DNA from: DATKDP01 sp035546335 | Lineage (GTDB): Bacteria > Acidobacteriota > Thermoanaerobaculia > Gp7-AA8 | Length of the DNA stretch: 64,000 bases | Reading direction: 5' to 3' | Assembly (NCBI GenBank): GCA_035546335.1 | Contig: DATKDP010000005.1 | Span: 41,228 to 105,227, forward strand | Shown: positions 1 to 9,454 of the stretch, piece by piece | How the letters are laid out: every line of letters starts with the position of its first letter | Numbering within the stretch: position 1 is the stretch's first letter | Made by a program: the position numbers and the translations under genes | Notes under the pieces: model-generated | Seen by the model: only the letters and a program-made list of their open reading frames with translations | What the model was told of the DNA's origin: nothing | Database searches by the model: none

Positions 1-1158
1 CGAGACCCTGTCAGGGAACCAGCCGGGAGCACGATAGCGACCGACACCCGGCTGCAAGACGGCTGACAGCACCTCTTTGCCCGCGGCGTCGACGACCTCG
101 AGCCTGTAGAAAGCAAAGCGAGCATCTTCCGCCCAGGCGAACTCGAGCGGGGCTGTCCGGACCGTCGTTGCGCCGGCCAGGGGGAGGAGCTGCCGGAGCG
201 GGCCGGCGGCCCCCGTGGAGGAAGTCGTGAGGGCGGAACCGACGTAGTAGCGGAGGACCGGGAGCGGAAAGCCGGCGACACCGCCACTGTGAACGATCCC
301 GCTGCCCGAGCCGGCCGTGCCGAGGTTCGAGTTTCCTTCCTTGTCGTCGGAGGCTTCGATCCGCAGCAGGATCAGATAGAGGCCTTCGACCGCAGTCGGG
401 AGCTTCGCCGGATCGGGACCATCGAGGCGCACGTTTCCGGTCGGCGGCAGAAACATGTTGAACCGTTCGAGCTGCGTGTACCTGCGCTGCAGCGGGCGAA
501 GCTCGACCGGCAGACTCGCTTCCGGCAGCAGGTCCTGGGCCGTAGGGGGGTCGTCGCCCGGCAGGACGACTTCCCAACGGCCGATGAGCCGCCCTGTTCC
601 GTTGTAGGTGATGTCGGCGTGGAAGCTCGGAGCCGGCTGGCCGACCGGGGTCGAGAGCACAGTCGTATCCGTCTGAAATCGGAGCTGAACGTCGAGCAGC
701 GAGAGCGGCACGCGTGCGCCGCCTCCGGCCAGACGACAGGTGACGAATACATATTCATCCGGACCACCGACGGTACTGGTGAAGCGCCTCACGTAGAAGA
801 ACGCCGAGGGCTGTCCGGCTGCCGCGGCCTCGTAGGCGCGTCGGGCCACGGTCTGAGGAATCGTCATGATGTCGGTGAACCCGCTCTGCCCGCTGAAGCG
901 ACCCTGGTTGTAGCGAAGAGGCAGACGGCCGAAGATCGTTGCCGGGTTGCACTTGAATCCGATATCGGGTGCGGCAGGGATGAGCGCGCCGCACCAGATC
1001 GCTTCAGCCGGCACCTGGTTCGTCAATCCGCCGAACGTGATGAAGACCGTCGTCGCCCCTCGCGTGTTGACATTGACACCGTTCGGATCACGTTGAATCG
1101 CGAGCAACGCCGGACTCATTGCGAGCAGCACGAAGACGAAGAATATGCGCTTGATCAT
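1..1158 (-). CDS. Secreted protein of unknown function, 3' end outside window
   Basis: The reading frame is open from an ATG at 1158 to the window edge (386 codons seen, stop not reached). It begins MIKRIFFVFVLLAMSPALLA, a clear Sec signal peptide, so the protein is exported. The mature part is Gly/Thr/Pro rich with beta-type patterns and no motif I recognise; near residue 290 it has a low-complexity GTAGSGSGIVHSGG stretch. The start is supported by GAGGTGA about 5 bases upstream, which overlaps the stop codon of the preceding gene (10-base gap), so the two genes are probably co-transcribed and translationally coupled. Its partner is an outer-membrane barrel protein, so a periplasmic or surface role is plausible. 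Function unknown. Confidence 0.7.
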   Translation of the reverse strand, partial: MIKRIFFVFVLLAMSPALLAIQRDPNGVNVNTRGATTVFITFGGLTNQVPAEAIWCGALIPAAPDIGFKCNPATIFGRLPLRYNQGRFSGQSGFTDIMTIPQTVARRAYEAAAAGQPSAFFYVRRFTSTVGGPDEYVFVTCRLAGGGARVPLSLLDVQLRFQTDTTVLSTPVGQPAPSFHADITYNGTGRLIGRWEVVLPGDDPPTAQDLLPEASLPVELRPLQRRYTQLERFNMFLPPTGNVRLDGPDPAKLPTAVEGLYLILLRIEASDDKEGNSNLGTAGSGSGIVHSGGVAGFPLPVLRYYVGSALTTSSTGAAGPLRQLLPLAGATTVRTAPLEFAWAEDARFAFYRLEVVDAAGKEVLSAVLQPGVGRYRAPGWFPDRVS

Positions 1159-1167
1159 CTGGTCACC

Positions 1168-3231
1168 TCAGAACAGGCTCAACGTCAGACCCGACGTCAC
1201 CGTTGCCCCTTCACGATCGGTGTCGGTCCCGAAGGTGAGATCGCGAGTCTTCGAGCGCTGATCCCCGTAACGAAGGAATACGCGGCCCTGCCTTCGCTGA
1301 GGCTCGCCTCGAGAGAGCCTGAACCCCGACGAAAGCTCGAGGAAGCCGTCCAGGCTGTCGGAGTCACTCGTCCTGAAATTGTCATGAGCCAGCGACTTCG
1401 AAGCGCTCGCGGTCAGCGCAGTCTGTCCAAACAGCGTCCAGGTCACATTCGTTCCGTAGCGTTCGTTCCGGTCGCGCCTGCCGACCTCGAGACTCTCGTT
1501 GTCATCGACGGACATTTCGATGCCGAATCCGAGTCGCGGCACGGGATTGAATCCGAAGGAAACGGCGCTCGTCGACGTTTCGAAGTCGGCGTTCTCGCGC
1601 CCGACCTGACGATTGTCCTGCTTCGTCCGTCCGATGCGGAGGCCCGCGCGGACGCGCCCGATCTGCCAGTCGAGGCTCGCCGTACCGTTGTCGCTCATCT
1701 GATCCGGTACGTGCGTCTCGGCGAACTCCGCGTTGACGGGGATTCCGACGCCGAACTGGTGTGTCCTGTCGAGCTGGATCGAAAGCATGGGGAGAAACGT
1801 CGCGCGCGCTCCCTCGACGCCGAACAGCGCCGCCATGGGCACGCCCACGCTCAGCGCCGTTCGTCTCGTCTTCGTCGTCAGGATCGACTCGATGTCGTCG
1901 AGGTTGTCACGACTCCGCGCATGTCCCAGCTGCGCATTGAACGGCCCGAGGCTGAGAGTCAGGTCGGCGGCATCGTTCTGAATGTCGGCCTGCGCGGAAG
2001 CGCCAACGCTGCGAAACAGCGGCTCGAGCTGCTCATGACGAACGCCGAGCGTCAGGCTCAACTGTGTCTTTTCGGAGATCGCACGGTTCTGCAACAACGC
2101 GAGCGTCGCGTCGAGATACATCGCACCGCGGCTGCGCTCCTCGAGAGGAACGACGTCGAGGTCGAGCTCGAGCTGCGGATCGCTCGCTTCTCGGAACTTG
2201 CTTCCCGTATAGCCGGCCTCGACTCGTAACCGCTGCGTCCGATCGCTCGCCAGGAGGCGAATGCCCACACCGTCGCTCTTTTCGGCGGAGAGGACAGCCC
2301 CCTGATTGAAGGCGGAGAACGGCTGGAGTGACCCTTCGAATACGGTCGTCTCGAGGCGCAAGCCGCCCGGTCGCGAGCGAATCAGCTCGAATCCGAGCGT
2401 CGCTCCGAAAACCTGGTGGCTCGAGTTGTTCAGGCCGAGAAAATTGTCCCATCCGACGATACTGCTGCCGTTGAGTGCCGCCAGCTGAAGCGAGATCGGC
2501 TTCTCGTGACCGAAGGTCACCGCGACACCCCGGCTTCCGAAGCCGCTGACGAGATACCGGCTCGCTCCGAAGCTGAGATGGCCGACCGAGAAGAGCGTGG
2601 AACCGCGTTGATAATCGACGCGGTAGCTCCCGAGGTCGATTCTCGGAGCGGCATTCCCCTTCTCTCCGAAACGAAGGGCCTCGTTCTGAAACGAGACGCC
2701 TGTGATCTGGCTTTCGGATCGCAGAGCCCACGCCGGCGATTCGTGATCGCTGCGGATCGCAGCCTGGAGGGTCGCGTCCTGAAAGTTGTCACGCGAGGGA
2801 GCGTTGTCCTCGGGCGAATGGCTCTCGTCCAACTGCCCCTTGCCCGCGAGATCGAGCGAGGGGGTGACCGAGGCGCGAGTGAGACCGCGACGGCTGAGAA
2901 CGCGCATCGGAAAGCGCGCCACTTCGTTCCATGCGCCTTCCGGGCTGATGAGATAGATGACCAGCTCGTGCTCCCCGGAGGGAAGGGGGAGGGTTGCCGC
3001 CTCATAGGTCAGGCGCTGCGCGGCGGCGCTGAAGAGCGATGTGACATCGGTCTGATCGAAGAAAACGGCGAGGCGGCCGTCCGAGGGCTCGAGCGGCCGG
3101 CTCAACGCGATGTGAAATGATTCGTTCTGCCTCAGCCAATGGTCAGGCGCGTAGCTCGTCTGGAAGGTGAGCTCGGCCGCCGATACGGACACTGCGAGAA
3201 TCCCGAGCAGCAGGGCACAGAGCGTCTTCAT
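1168..3231 (-). CDS. Predicted outer-membrane beta-barrel protein
   Basis: 687 residues. I chose the ATG at 3231 because AGGAAA lies just upstream and it gives a compact signal peptide (MKTLCALLLGILAVSVSAAE); an in-frame ATG 7 codons earlier gives a worse one. Residues about 20-125 look like an Ig-like beta domain. The remaining 550 residues are alternating hydrophobic/polar strands rich in Gly, Arg, Asp and Thr, with no transmembrane helices, and end in SGLTLSLF. A C-terminal Phe is the classic BAM signal of outer-membrane barrels. The gene sits first in a two-gene unit with the secreted protein downstream. No family name could be assigned; it could be a porin or an export anchor for the neighbour. 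The barrel call is from pattern, not homology. Confidence 0.65.
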   Translation of the reverse strand: MKTLCALLLGILAVSVSAAELTFQTSYAPDHWLRQNESFHIALSRPLEPSDGRLAVFFDQTDVTSLFSAAAQRLTYEAATLPLPSGEHELVIYLISPEGAWNEVARFPMRVLSRRGLTRASVTPSLDLAGKGQLDESHSPEDNAPSRDNFQDATLQAAIRSDHESPAWALRSESQITGVSFQNEALRFGEKGNAAPRIDLGSYRVDYQRGSTLFSVGHLSFGASRYLVSGFGSRGVAVTFGHEKPISLQLAALNGSSIVGWDNFLGLNNSSHQVFGATLGFELIRSRPGGLRLETTVFEGSLQPFSAFNQGAVLSAEKSDGVGIRLLASDRTQRLRVEAGYTGSKFREASDPQLELDLDVVPLEERSRGAMYLDATLALLQNRAISEKTQLSLTLGVRHEQLEPLFRSVGASAQADIQNDAADLTLSLGPFNAQLGHARSRDNLDDIESILTTKTRRTALSVGVPMAALFGVEGARATFLPMLSIQLDRTHQFGVGIPVNAEFAETHVPDQMSDNGTASLDWQIGRVRAGLRIGRTKQDNRQVGRENADFETSTSAVSFGFNPVPRLGFGIEMSVDDNESLEVGRRDRNERYGTNVTWTLFGQTALTASASKSLAHDNFRTSDSDSLDGFLELSSGFRLSRGEPQRRQGRVFLRYGDQRSKTRDLTFGTDTDREGATVTSGLTLSLF

Positions 3232-3340
3232 GCATTTCCTCGCACGTCGCATTCGATGAAGGTCCTAGCGAAACCACAACGTATGGAACCAAAATGGGGT
3301 GGCCTAGAGTAGCACAGCATCAACGGAAAGAGAACATCAG

Positions 3341-3896
3341 GCGAGCGGGAAGTGGCCGAACTTTGTCGCGGATGCGACGCGGAGCATGTGAGGGCTTGCG
3401 ATGGTCTGACACAGCATCCGCGACAAGTTCGGTCTGTAGCCGATCGCGTGGACAGGCGAATCTCGCGACGACCAGTTCCCAAAACTTCGGCCACAGGCTC
3501 CGACTACATTGCCTACAGTTCGCCGGGGCCGGACGAAGCTGTTCGCCTTCCGAGAGGTTGAGCGAGCCTGATGCGGCATCTCGCGGCTCACTGCTTCGTC
3601 CCTACGAAAGCCGGGGGGGCGAGCGGGAAGTGGCCGAACTTTGTCGCGGATGCGACGCGGAGCATGTGAGGGCTTGCGATGGTCTGATACAGCATCCGCG
3701 ACAAGTTCGGTCTGTAGCCGATCGCGTGGACAGGCGAATCTCGCGACGAACAGTTCCCCAAGCTTCGGCCAACAGGCTCCAACTACATTGCCTACAGTTC
3801 GCCGGGGCCGGACGAAGCTGTTCGCGTTCCGAGAGGTCGAGCGAGCCTGATGCGGCATCTCGCGGCTCACTGCTTCGTCCCTACGAGAGCCGGGGC
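3341..3896. repeat. Two tandem copies of a 278-bp non-coding unit
   Basis: Copy 1 runs 3341-3618 and copy 2 3619-3896; they differ at only about ten positions by eye. Each copy contains an inverted pair: CCGAACTTTGTCGCGGATGC answered about 37 bases later by its reverse complement with one base missing. Wider arms of GTGGCCGAA/TTCGGCCAC enclose it. The right part of each copy carries GGACGAAGC...GCTTCGTCCCTACGA, a stem-loop related to elements near 9.6, 38.9 and 48.5 kb. ORFs in the region are low-quality and shared by both copies only because the DNA is duplicated, so it looks non-coding. It fills the gap between the barrel gene and a small secreted-protein gene. The stretch 3232-3340 holds only the presumed barrel-gene promoter, which I could not place. 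Confidence 0.85.
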
Positions 3897-3897
3897 G

Positions 3898-4362
3898 TCA
3901 TGTGCTCGGCGTGTCGGGCAGCGATGCGCCGCTGCGGATGACAAAGATCATCCCGATGACGGCTCCGCCGAAAAGAAGGATCCCGGCGGCGATCATGATC
4001 GTGAGCCCGCGCGCCGGAAAGTGCCCGAAGCGCACCGCTACATTGAGCGAAGCGAGGGCGGCTCCTTTGCCGGACGGGTCGCGAGCTTCGAGAGTCACGA
4101 TCCCTGCATCGCGCGGAGTCCATGTCGTTCTTCCGGCGACATCCGTCGGTCGCAGCACGGCCGTGAAGCTCGTTCTGCTGTTTGGACGGTACACCACCGT
4201 GATCGCGGCGTTGCTCACCGGCATGCCATCGTCGGTGACGACGACACCGGTCTCCACCCCGCGCAGGGGAAACTCGCTGTCGATCCCGATCGTGGTGGCA
4301 GCGAACAGCGGCGATCCGACGGCGACGAGCATGACCACGACGATCCAGCGAGTCCGCTTCAT
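3898..4362 (-). CDS. Small exported Ig-like protein with C-terminal membrane anchor
   Basis: 154 residues. The N-terminus MKRTRWIVVVMLVAVGSPLFA is a signal peptide. Residues about 25-105 form one beta-rich domain reading like a carboxypeptidase-regulatory/Ig fold (GVVVTDDGMPVSNAAITVVY). Residues about 115-140 (LTIMIAAGILLFGGAVIGMIFVI) are a transmembrane helix with a short tail, so the domain should face the periplasm. The ATG overlaps the stop of the upstream NSS symporter as ATGA, with GGAGG upstream, so it is translationally coupled to that transporter and may be an accessory subunit. That link is inference from coupling only; I know of no described partner of this kind. Confidence 0.75.
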   Translation of the reverse strand: MKRTRWIVVVMLVAVGSPLFAATTIGIDSEFPLRGVETGVVVTDDGMPVSNAAITVVYRPNSRTSFTAVLRPTDVAGRTTWTPRDAGIVTLEARDPSGKGAALASLNVAVRFGHFPARGLTIMIAAGILLFGGAVIGMIFVIRSGASLPDTPST

Positions 4363-5894
4363 GACACGACCTCCGTCTCACGATCCGATCTCGCGGAGCG
4401 TTTGAATGTCAGGATCAGGGCAACCCCCGTCGTTCCGAGCAGCCAGACGAGGAACGCGAGAAGAGGGAGCGCCTTCCCCCAGTCGAGTGCCATGTCATGT
4501 CCGTAGATCCCATGCCGCAACTTGCCGACGACCGAAGAGACGAGAATCGTCGCGAGGCCGAGGGGAACGATGAACTTGATCAGCCAGTCGAACGCGACCG
4601 GAAGGCGTGCCCAGCTGTGCTCATTGAGCATGAGGCGGAGCTTCGAGATCGGCAAGCACCAGCCGAGAATGAGACATTCGACCAGCCCCACGATCAGCAG
4701 ACCATGCCCGAAGGCCCAATGGTCGATGAGGTCGAGCAGCGAGAGCCCGAAGGTGCCGTTGCCGTCCAGGCCTCGGTCGATCACGATAGGAAGCGCGAAG
4801 AGCGCGCTGCCGAGAACACCGATGATGCTGGTGACCAGAAGCGTCTGGCGGCGCGACCATCCGAACTTGTCGATGAGAGCGACGTTCATCGCTTCGATCA
4901 GGGAGATCGACGAGGAGAGACCCGCCATCAGAAGCAGCAGGAAGAAGAGCAGGCCGAAGGCGACCACGCCCCACGGCATCGCATCGATCCCCTGCGGCAC
5001 GACGAAGAACATCATCGCCAGAGTCGAGGCGCGGGGAACGATGGCGAAGGCGAAGAGAAGCGAGAAGATCGCAATCCCTGCAATGTATTCGAATCCGCAG
5101 TTGAGCATGGCGATCACCAGCCCGTTGTTCGGCTGGTCGGCATTGCGAGGAAGATACGATGCATACGCGGTCATCACGCCGAATCCGAGCGTCAGGCTGA
5201 AGAAGATCTGGCTGACCGCTCCGCGCCACACTTCCGGGTCGCTCATGATCCGGAAGTCGGGCGTGAAGAGCAGATAGATTCCTTCCTCGCCGTGCGGCAG
5301 AGTGACGCCGCGAACGATCAGAACGATCATCAGCACCCACATCAGCGGTACGAACACCTTCACCACCGGCTCGATCGTCGCCGTTCCCCTTCGGACGATC
5401 ACGATGTTGAGCAGCCAGACGATCGCGACGAGAACCAGCACCATCGGCGAGGAGATCATGCGGAAAAAATATCCGGTCGGATTCGCCATCCCTTCGATCC
5501 CGAAGGCCGGAACATCGGTCGCAGGCTTCCAGATCTCGGCGAACGATCCGAGGAACATCCCGCAGACCCAGGCGAGAATCGTCACGTAGTACATCGTGAT
5601 GAAGGCTGCGTTGAGAATGCCCCACCATCCGATCAGCTCACCGCCGCGGCCGGCGACCTGTCCGAGCGAGGCGGGAAAGGCGCGATGCGTGTAGGTGCCG
5701 AGCCCGAGCTCGGCGATCAGAACCGGAATGCCCACCAGCACCAGCGCGAGAAGATAGGGGAGATAGAACGCTCCGGCGCCGAAGGTGTAGGCGTTGGCTC
5801 CGAAGAACACGATGTTCCCGAGACCGATCGCCGATCCCGACGCCGCGAGGATGAAGCCGATCTTCGTGCTCCATTGGCCACGCTGCTCGGCCAT
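4359..5894 (-). CDS. Neurotransmitter:sodium symporter (SLC6/NSS) family transporter
   Basis: 511 residues, normal NSS size, with about 12 hydrophobic helices. The N-terminus aligns to LeuT without a gap: W8, G13, G20, A22, G24, G26 and N27 match, including Na1 ligands A22 and N27 and Na2 residue G20. Family knowledge: these proteins import amino acids or amines with sodium across the inner membrane. Odd here: the usual R30 (outer gate, NxxRFP) is Phe and P32 is Gly, giving GNIVFFG. Substrate cannot be read from sequence. AAGGAGGA lies about 10 bases upstream of the ATG. The gene overlaps the downstream small exported protein by 4 bases (ATGA). Confidence 0.9.
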   Translation of the reverse strand: MAEQRGQWSTKIGFILAASGSAIGLGNIVFFGANAYTFGAGAFYLPYLLALVLVGIPVLIAELGLGTYTHRAFPASLGQVAGRGGELIGWWGILNAAFITMYYVTILAWVCGMFLGSFAEIWKPATDVPAFGIEGMANPTGYFFRMISSPMVLVLVAIVWLLNIVIVRRGTATIEPVVKVFVPLMWVLMIVLIVRGVTLPHGEEGIYLLFTPDFRIMSDPEVWRGAVSQIFFSLTLGFGVMTAYASYLPRNADQPNNGLVIAMLNCGFEYIAGIAIFSLLFAFAIVPRASTLAMMFFVVPQGIDAMPWGVVAFGLLFFLLLLMAGLSSSISLIEAMNVALIDKFGWSRRQTLLVTSIIGVLGSALFALPIVIDRGLDGNGTFGLSLLDLIDHWAFGHGLLIVGLVECLILGWCLPISKLRLMLNEHSWARLPVAFDWLIKFIVPLGLATILVSSVVGKLRHGIYGHDMALDWGKALPLLAFLVWLLGTTGVALILTFKRSARSDRETEVVS

Positions 5895-6038
5895 TGCGGG
5901 AGGTCCTCCTTCGGGTTTTTCTCTTCCGACGAGAGGGGAAACGAGTGCAGGCCTCAGCCGGCTATCTTATTTCATGGCTGATGAAAATTCGAACTGCCGC
6001 TGTCCCGCCGTCGTCTCTCAGAGTTTGATCATAGAAGC

Positions 6039-6246
6039 CGGGCTCGGGCGCGGGCTCGGGCACGGGTGGCTCACTCGGTTGGGCGGCGGGATTTGATCAA
6101 TTTAGCCAGTATCTGTGCGATGCGGTCGAGAAAGGCCTTGTGGTCATGCGGAAGGACCGAGATATTTAACCCCGACTAGGTTCAGTCCCGAAGCAGGCAA
6201 CCGGCGCCTTCCCGAGCCCGCGCCCGGACCCGAGCCCGCGCCCGGC
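6039..6246. repeat. Inverted pair of GGGCTC/GGGCGC tandem repeats
   Basis: The intergenic stretch 5895-6346 holds no complete gene. Left arm 6039-6066 is built of GGGCTC/GGGCGC units; right arm 6209-6246 is its reverse complement, repeated twice. The arms could pair around a 140-base loop. Inside the loop, on the minus strand, 6071-6175 is an open stretch of 34 codons without a start codon, preceded by in-frame stops, that reads like ordinary protein (LPHDHKAFLDRIAQILAK). It may be the tail of a lost gene. Confidence 0.6.
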
Positions 6247-6292
6247 CTTTGACTCTCGAATTTCAAATATTTTTGGGTAGCATTAGCACAAA

Positions 6293-6319
6293 AAGGCCCC
6301 GGCATACTGCCGGGGCCTT
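6293..6319 (-). terminator. Rho-independent terminator of the first Oar-like gene
   Basis: Perfect 12-bp stem (AAGGCCCCGGCA / TGCCGGGGCCTT) with a 3-base loop. On the minus strand it is followed by a T run, and it lies 27 bases past the stop codon at 6347. A near-identical terminator follows the paralogous gene at 14.6 kb. Confidence 0.9.
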
Positions 6320-6346
6320 CGATGCGTCGTCGTGACGACTGGAGGG

Positions 6347-9265
6347 TCAGAAGCGGATGCCTGCGGTGAAGCGCCACGTGCGGGGCAGCTGGTAATGCGC
6401 CGCGGTCGTCGCTTGGCCGAAGTTCGAAGCCTTTTCCCAATGCGCGCCTTCGATCGGCGTCGTGGTGAATGGATTGAAGCTGGCGAGACGGCGAACCGTG
6501 GTGACACCGCCGACCTGCGCCGTTTCGTTGAAGGCGTTGATGAGATCTCCTTTGACGAAGAGGTTTGCCGGCCCGAAGCCGAGGTTCCATGTGAGCGAAA
6601 CATCGGTTGCGGTCAGATCCTCCCAGCGGAACGCACCGCGGTCGCTGAAGAAGTAGTTCACGGTGGAGGGAGGGGTCTCATATCCCGGATTCGTCACGAA
6701 CGGAGCCACAGGAACGGTGGTCACCGCGGAGTAGGGTGTGCCGGAATCGAATCGCTCGAGAAGGCCGAAGCTGAGACTGCCGAGCCCACCGATCGGAAGA
6801 TCGTACGAGGCCCACAAGCGCCCCTTGTGCGTCTGATCGGCGAGAAGGAATCCCTCTGGGTTGTGTTGCGCGAAATTCCTGTATTCACGATAGGAATTGA
6901 TCGTGCTGCCGACGGGCCCGTTTCCGAGAGTCTCTCCCTCGACGGTTCCCTTCGTTTCCGACCAGGTGTAGTTGCCTCCGAAATTCAGGCGTGATGTGAC
7001 GCGATAGGCCGCCTGAAGCTGAACCCCCTGATAGGTCCGCTTCTCGTCGTTGGTGTTCGCGGTGGTGACGACGTCGAGCGTCCCGATGAGCGGATCGCTG
7101 ACCTGATCTCCCGGGCTGGTGAAGAGTCCGTAGAAGTCGTTCCATTCGCGATCGATGTAATCGACGCGGAAGAATCCGTTCCGGCCGATCTGCGTTCCGA
7201 CTCCGACGGTGAGCTCGTCGACGTGCGGCGACTTCAGATCGCCGAGGAAGCGCTGGTTGAAGCCGGGAACGCCGGCGCCGATGAGCAGATCGAGGTTGTC
7301 ACGGCCGCAACGGCCGGCCGCATCGCACTCGTTGAGGAACCAGCGATAGGCCGCTTCGAGAACGCCGAAGGAGTCGAGGCCGCTGTCGGGGCCGCCGATC
7401 TGCGGGCCGCGGTACTCATAGATGAAGTACGACGGATTCCCCCCTCCACCGGCTCCCCCGATGGTTTCCTGGATCCGCGAAACGTAACGGCTGTAGCTCG
7501 CATTCATCCTCAGCCTTCCATCGCCGCGAACGTCGTAGATCACGCCGAGCCGCGGACTCCAGTTCTTGTCTTTGGAGATCGGATTGCCACCGCTGTCCAT
7601 GCCGTCGTTCTTGTCGTAGCGGACGCCGAGGTTGAAGCTGAAGTTCTGATTCAGGTCCCACTTGTCGTTGAGGAAGACCGAATCGGTGACGAAATCTGAT
7701 CCCTGAGAGAGAGTCTGGATGGGTGTCCAGAGGATCCAGTCGCCCTCACTAACCACCGGACGGAGGCTGCCGTCCGCAGTCCGGGTCGGAGCGATGCCGT
7801 TGAAGATGTACATGTCGAGATTGGAGCCCGACTGGAAGTTGTTCGAGAAGCGCGACTCCATGAAGTTCTCATAACCGGCGACGATGTTGTGTGAGCCGGC
7901 TCCGGCGGTTGCGAGATAGTACGTTCCCTTGAGCTGGTAAACCTCGTTCTCGCGTACTTCGTCGTCGCAGATGCCGCAGAAGATCGGGGCGCCCCACGCA
8001 CCTCCGTAGCTGATGTCATAGGCCCAGCTCCCGAGGGCGAGGTCGCGAGGATCGTTGTGATTCGTCGTCACGTGATCGCCGCCACTTCCGGAGAAGACCA
8101 GATCGCGCGTCGAGTAGCCCGCTTCGACGAGGAAGTTGCTGGTGAGGATGCCGCTGTAGCGCGCGGTGATCATCTCGCGCGGCAACTGGCGGCCGTTGAT
8201 GTCCATGGTCGACAGATCCCAGCAGCCGAACGCGCAGTGCGGCGTCTGATCGATCTCGTAGCTCAGATAGCTGCCGACGAGATTGTGCTTCGGAGTGACC
8301 TGTCCCGTGAGCTTGACCTCGTACCGCTCGTCGGTCTGGACGGTCGTCGGCAACGGGATCGTGCTGTTGGTGAAGAAGCCTGGCAGATCCTGTTCGAAGT
8401 AGCGACCGGCCCCGAAGAACCAAAGGCGATCGCGGACGACGCGCCCGCCGAGTGTCGCCTCGTAGGTCTGATTCAGGTTGCTCTCCTGCTGCGGCTCACC
8501 GGCCGGAGTCGTTTCGTCCCAGGAGGGATTGGTGAAACTGTCGCGGAAGGACCCGCTGAATTCGTTGCCGCCCGACTTGGTGATCGCGGAAACGACGCCT
8601 CCGGTGAAGCGGCCGTACTCCGCGGAGATGGCCCCGCTCAAAACCGAGGTTTCTTCGATCGCGTCTTCGATGAAGAGGTTGTCGGTCTGGCCGCGAACGT
8701 TCTCGTTGGTCACCGCCCCGTTGACGAGGAAGAGAGAGTCGAAGGAGAACGCTCCCGAGATCATGATCGCTGCGCCCGGGCCCGTGGTGGTGGTTCCCGG
8801 CGCGAGGGTGACGATGTTCTGGATCGCGCGCCCGATCGGCAGATCATTGATCTCTTCGATGGTGAAGTTCGATTGCACTTCTGTGGTTTCGAGGACTGCG
8901 GGAGCTGCCGCGGTGACGGTGATCGCTTCGGCGACCGCCGACAACGCCAGACTGGCGTTCACGCGCTCGGTCCTTGCGAGGCCGACCCGCACGGTGCGCG
9001 TCTGGCTGGCCATCCCATCCATCTCGAAGAGCACCGAGTACTGGCCCGGTGGAATCGAGGGGAAGTTGTAGTTGCCGTTGACGTCGGTCACCGTCGTACG
9101 AGCACCCTGCATGCTCGGCGAGCTGATCGTCACGGTGGCTCCGGGGAGAGAATCTCCTCCGGTCGTGACCGACCCGGTGAGCGAGCTCGTCGTTCCCTGC
9201 CCGAATGATGCAACCGCGACGAGCAGGATTGCTCCGAGAAAAACGATTCGCTTCAAAAGTGTCAT
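6347..9265 (-). CDS. Oar-like TonB-dependent receptor family outer-membrane protein (copy 1)
   Basis: 972 residues from the ATG at 9265, chosen because GGAGG sits 5 bases upstream and a signal peptide follows (MTLLKRIVFLGAILLVAVASFGQ); the frame extends further 5' but only into non-coding-like sequence. Residues about 28-105 are a carboxypeptidase-regulatory/CNA-B-like domain (PGATVTISSPSMQGARTTV, DVNGNYNFPSIPPGQY). Residues about 115-235 are a TonB plug, with the family phrase SAEYGRFTGGVVSAITKSGG. The rest is a barrel ending FTAGIRF. Such proteins import or bind large ligands, or help organise the surface. It is a close full-length paralog, equal in length, of the gene at 14649-17567, and the two flank two sulfatase-like genes. 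A terminator follows directly. Confidence 0.92.
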   Translation of the reverse strand: MTLLKRIVFLGAILLVAVASFGQGTTSSLTGSVTTGGDSLPGATVTISSPSMQGARTTVTDVNGNYNFPSIPPGQYSVLFEMDGMASQTRTVRVGLARTERVNASLALSAVAEAITVTAAAPAVLETTEVQSNFTIEEINDLPIGRAIQNIVTLAPGTTTTGPGAAIMISGAFSFDSLFLVNGAVTNENVRGQTDNLFIEDAIEETSVLSGAISAEYGRFTGGVVSAITKSGGNEFSGSFRDSFTNPSWDETTPAGEPQQESNLNQTYEATLGGRVVRDRLWFFGAGRYFEQDLPGFFTNSTIPLPTTVQTDERYEVKLTGQVTPKHNLVGSYLSYEIDQTPHCAFGCWDLSTMDINGRQLPREMITARYSGILTSNFLVEAGYSTRDLVFSGSGGDHVTTNHNDPRDLALGSWAYDISYGGAWGAPIFCGICDDEVRENEVYQLKGTYYLATAGAGSHNIVAGYENFMESRFSNNFQSGSNLDMYIFNGIAPTRTADGSLRPVVSEGDWILWTPIQTLSQGSDFVTDSVFLNDKWDLNQNFSFNLGVRYDKNDGMDSGGNPISKDKNWSPRLGVIYDVRGDGRLRMNASYSRYVSRIQETIGGAGGGGNPSYFIYEYRGPQIGGPDSGLDSFGVLEAAYRWFLNECDAAGRCGRDNLDLLIGAGVPGFNQRFLGDLKSPHVDELTVGVGTQIGRNGFFRVDYIDREWNDFYGLFTSPGDQVSDPLIGTLDVVTTANTNDEKRTYQGVQLQAAYRVTSRLNFGGNYTWSETKGTVEGETLGNGPVGSTINSYREYRNFAQHNPEGFLLADQTHKGRLWASYDLPIGGLGSLSFGLLERFDSGTPYSAVTTVPVAPFVTNPGYETPPSTVNYFFSDRGAFRWEDLTATDVSLTWNLGFGPANLFVKGDLINAFNETAQVGGVTTVRRLASFNPFTTTPIEGAHWEKASNFGQATTAAHYQLPRTWRFTAGIRF

Positions 9266-9433
9266 GAATTCCTCCGCTCTGTCATTGAAACGATCCATGT
9301 TCCACGCACGGCGTTGCGATTTTCGCCGAATGTCCGCCATGCGCTCGTTGAACTGTCCAACCGGAGCCGCTCGGTTGCAGGATCGCGTCCACGCGATGTC
9401 GATCCAGTGACCGCATGGCAACTATATGTATCT

Positions 9434-9454
9434 TCAAGCTATATGACAGCTTGA
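9434..9454. promoter_or_regulatory. Possible operator upstream of Oar-like copy 1
   Basis: Perfect inverted repeat TCAAGCT-7 bases-AGCTTGA in an AT-rich patch about 170 bases upstream of the start codon at 9265. It could be a repressor site or a leader hairpin. No counterpart is seen upstream of copy 2. Confidence 0.35.

Noticed and set aside
289..2229. 646-codon plus-strand frame at the start of the window
   Set aside because: It spans the junction of two minus-strand genes with signal peptides and Shine-Dalgarno sites; its product is Arg-rich shadow sequence.
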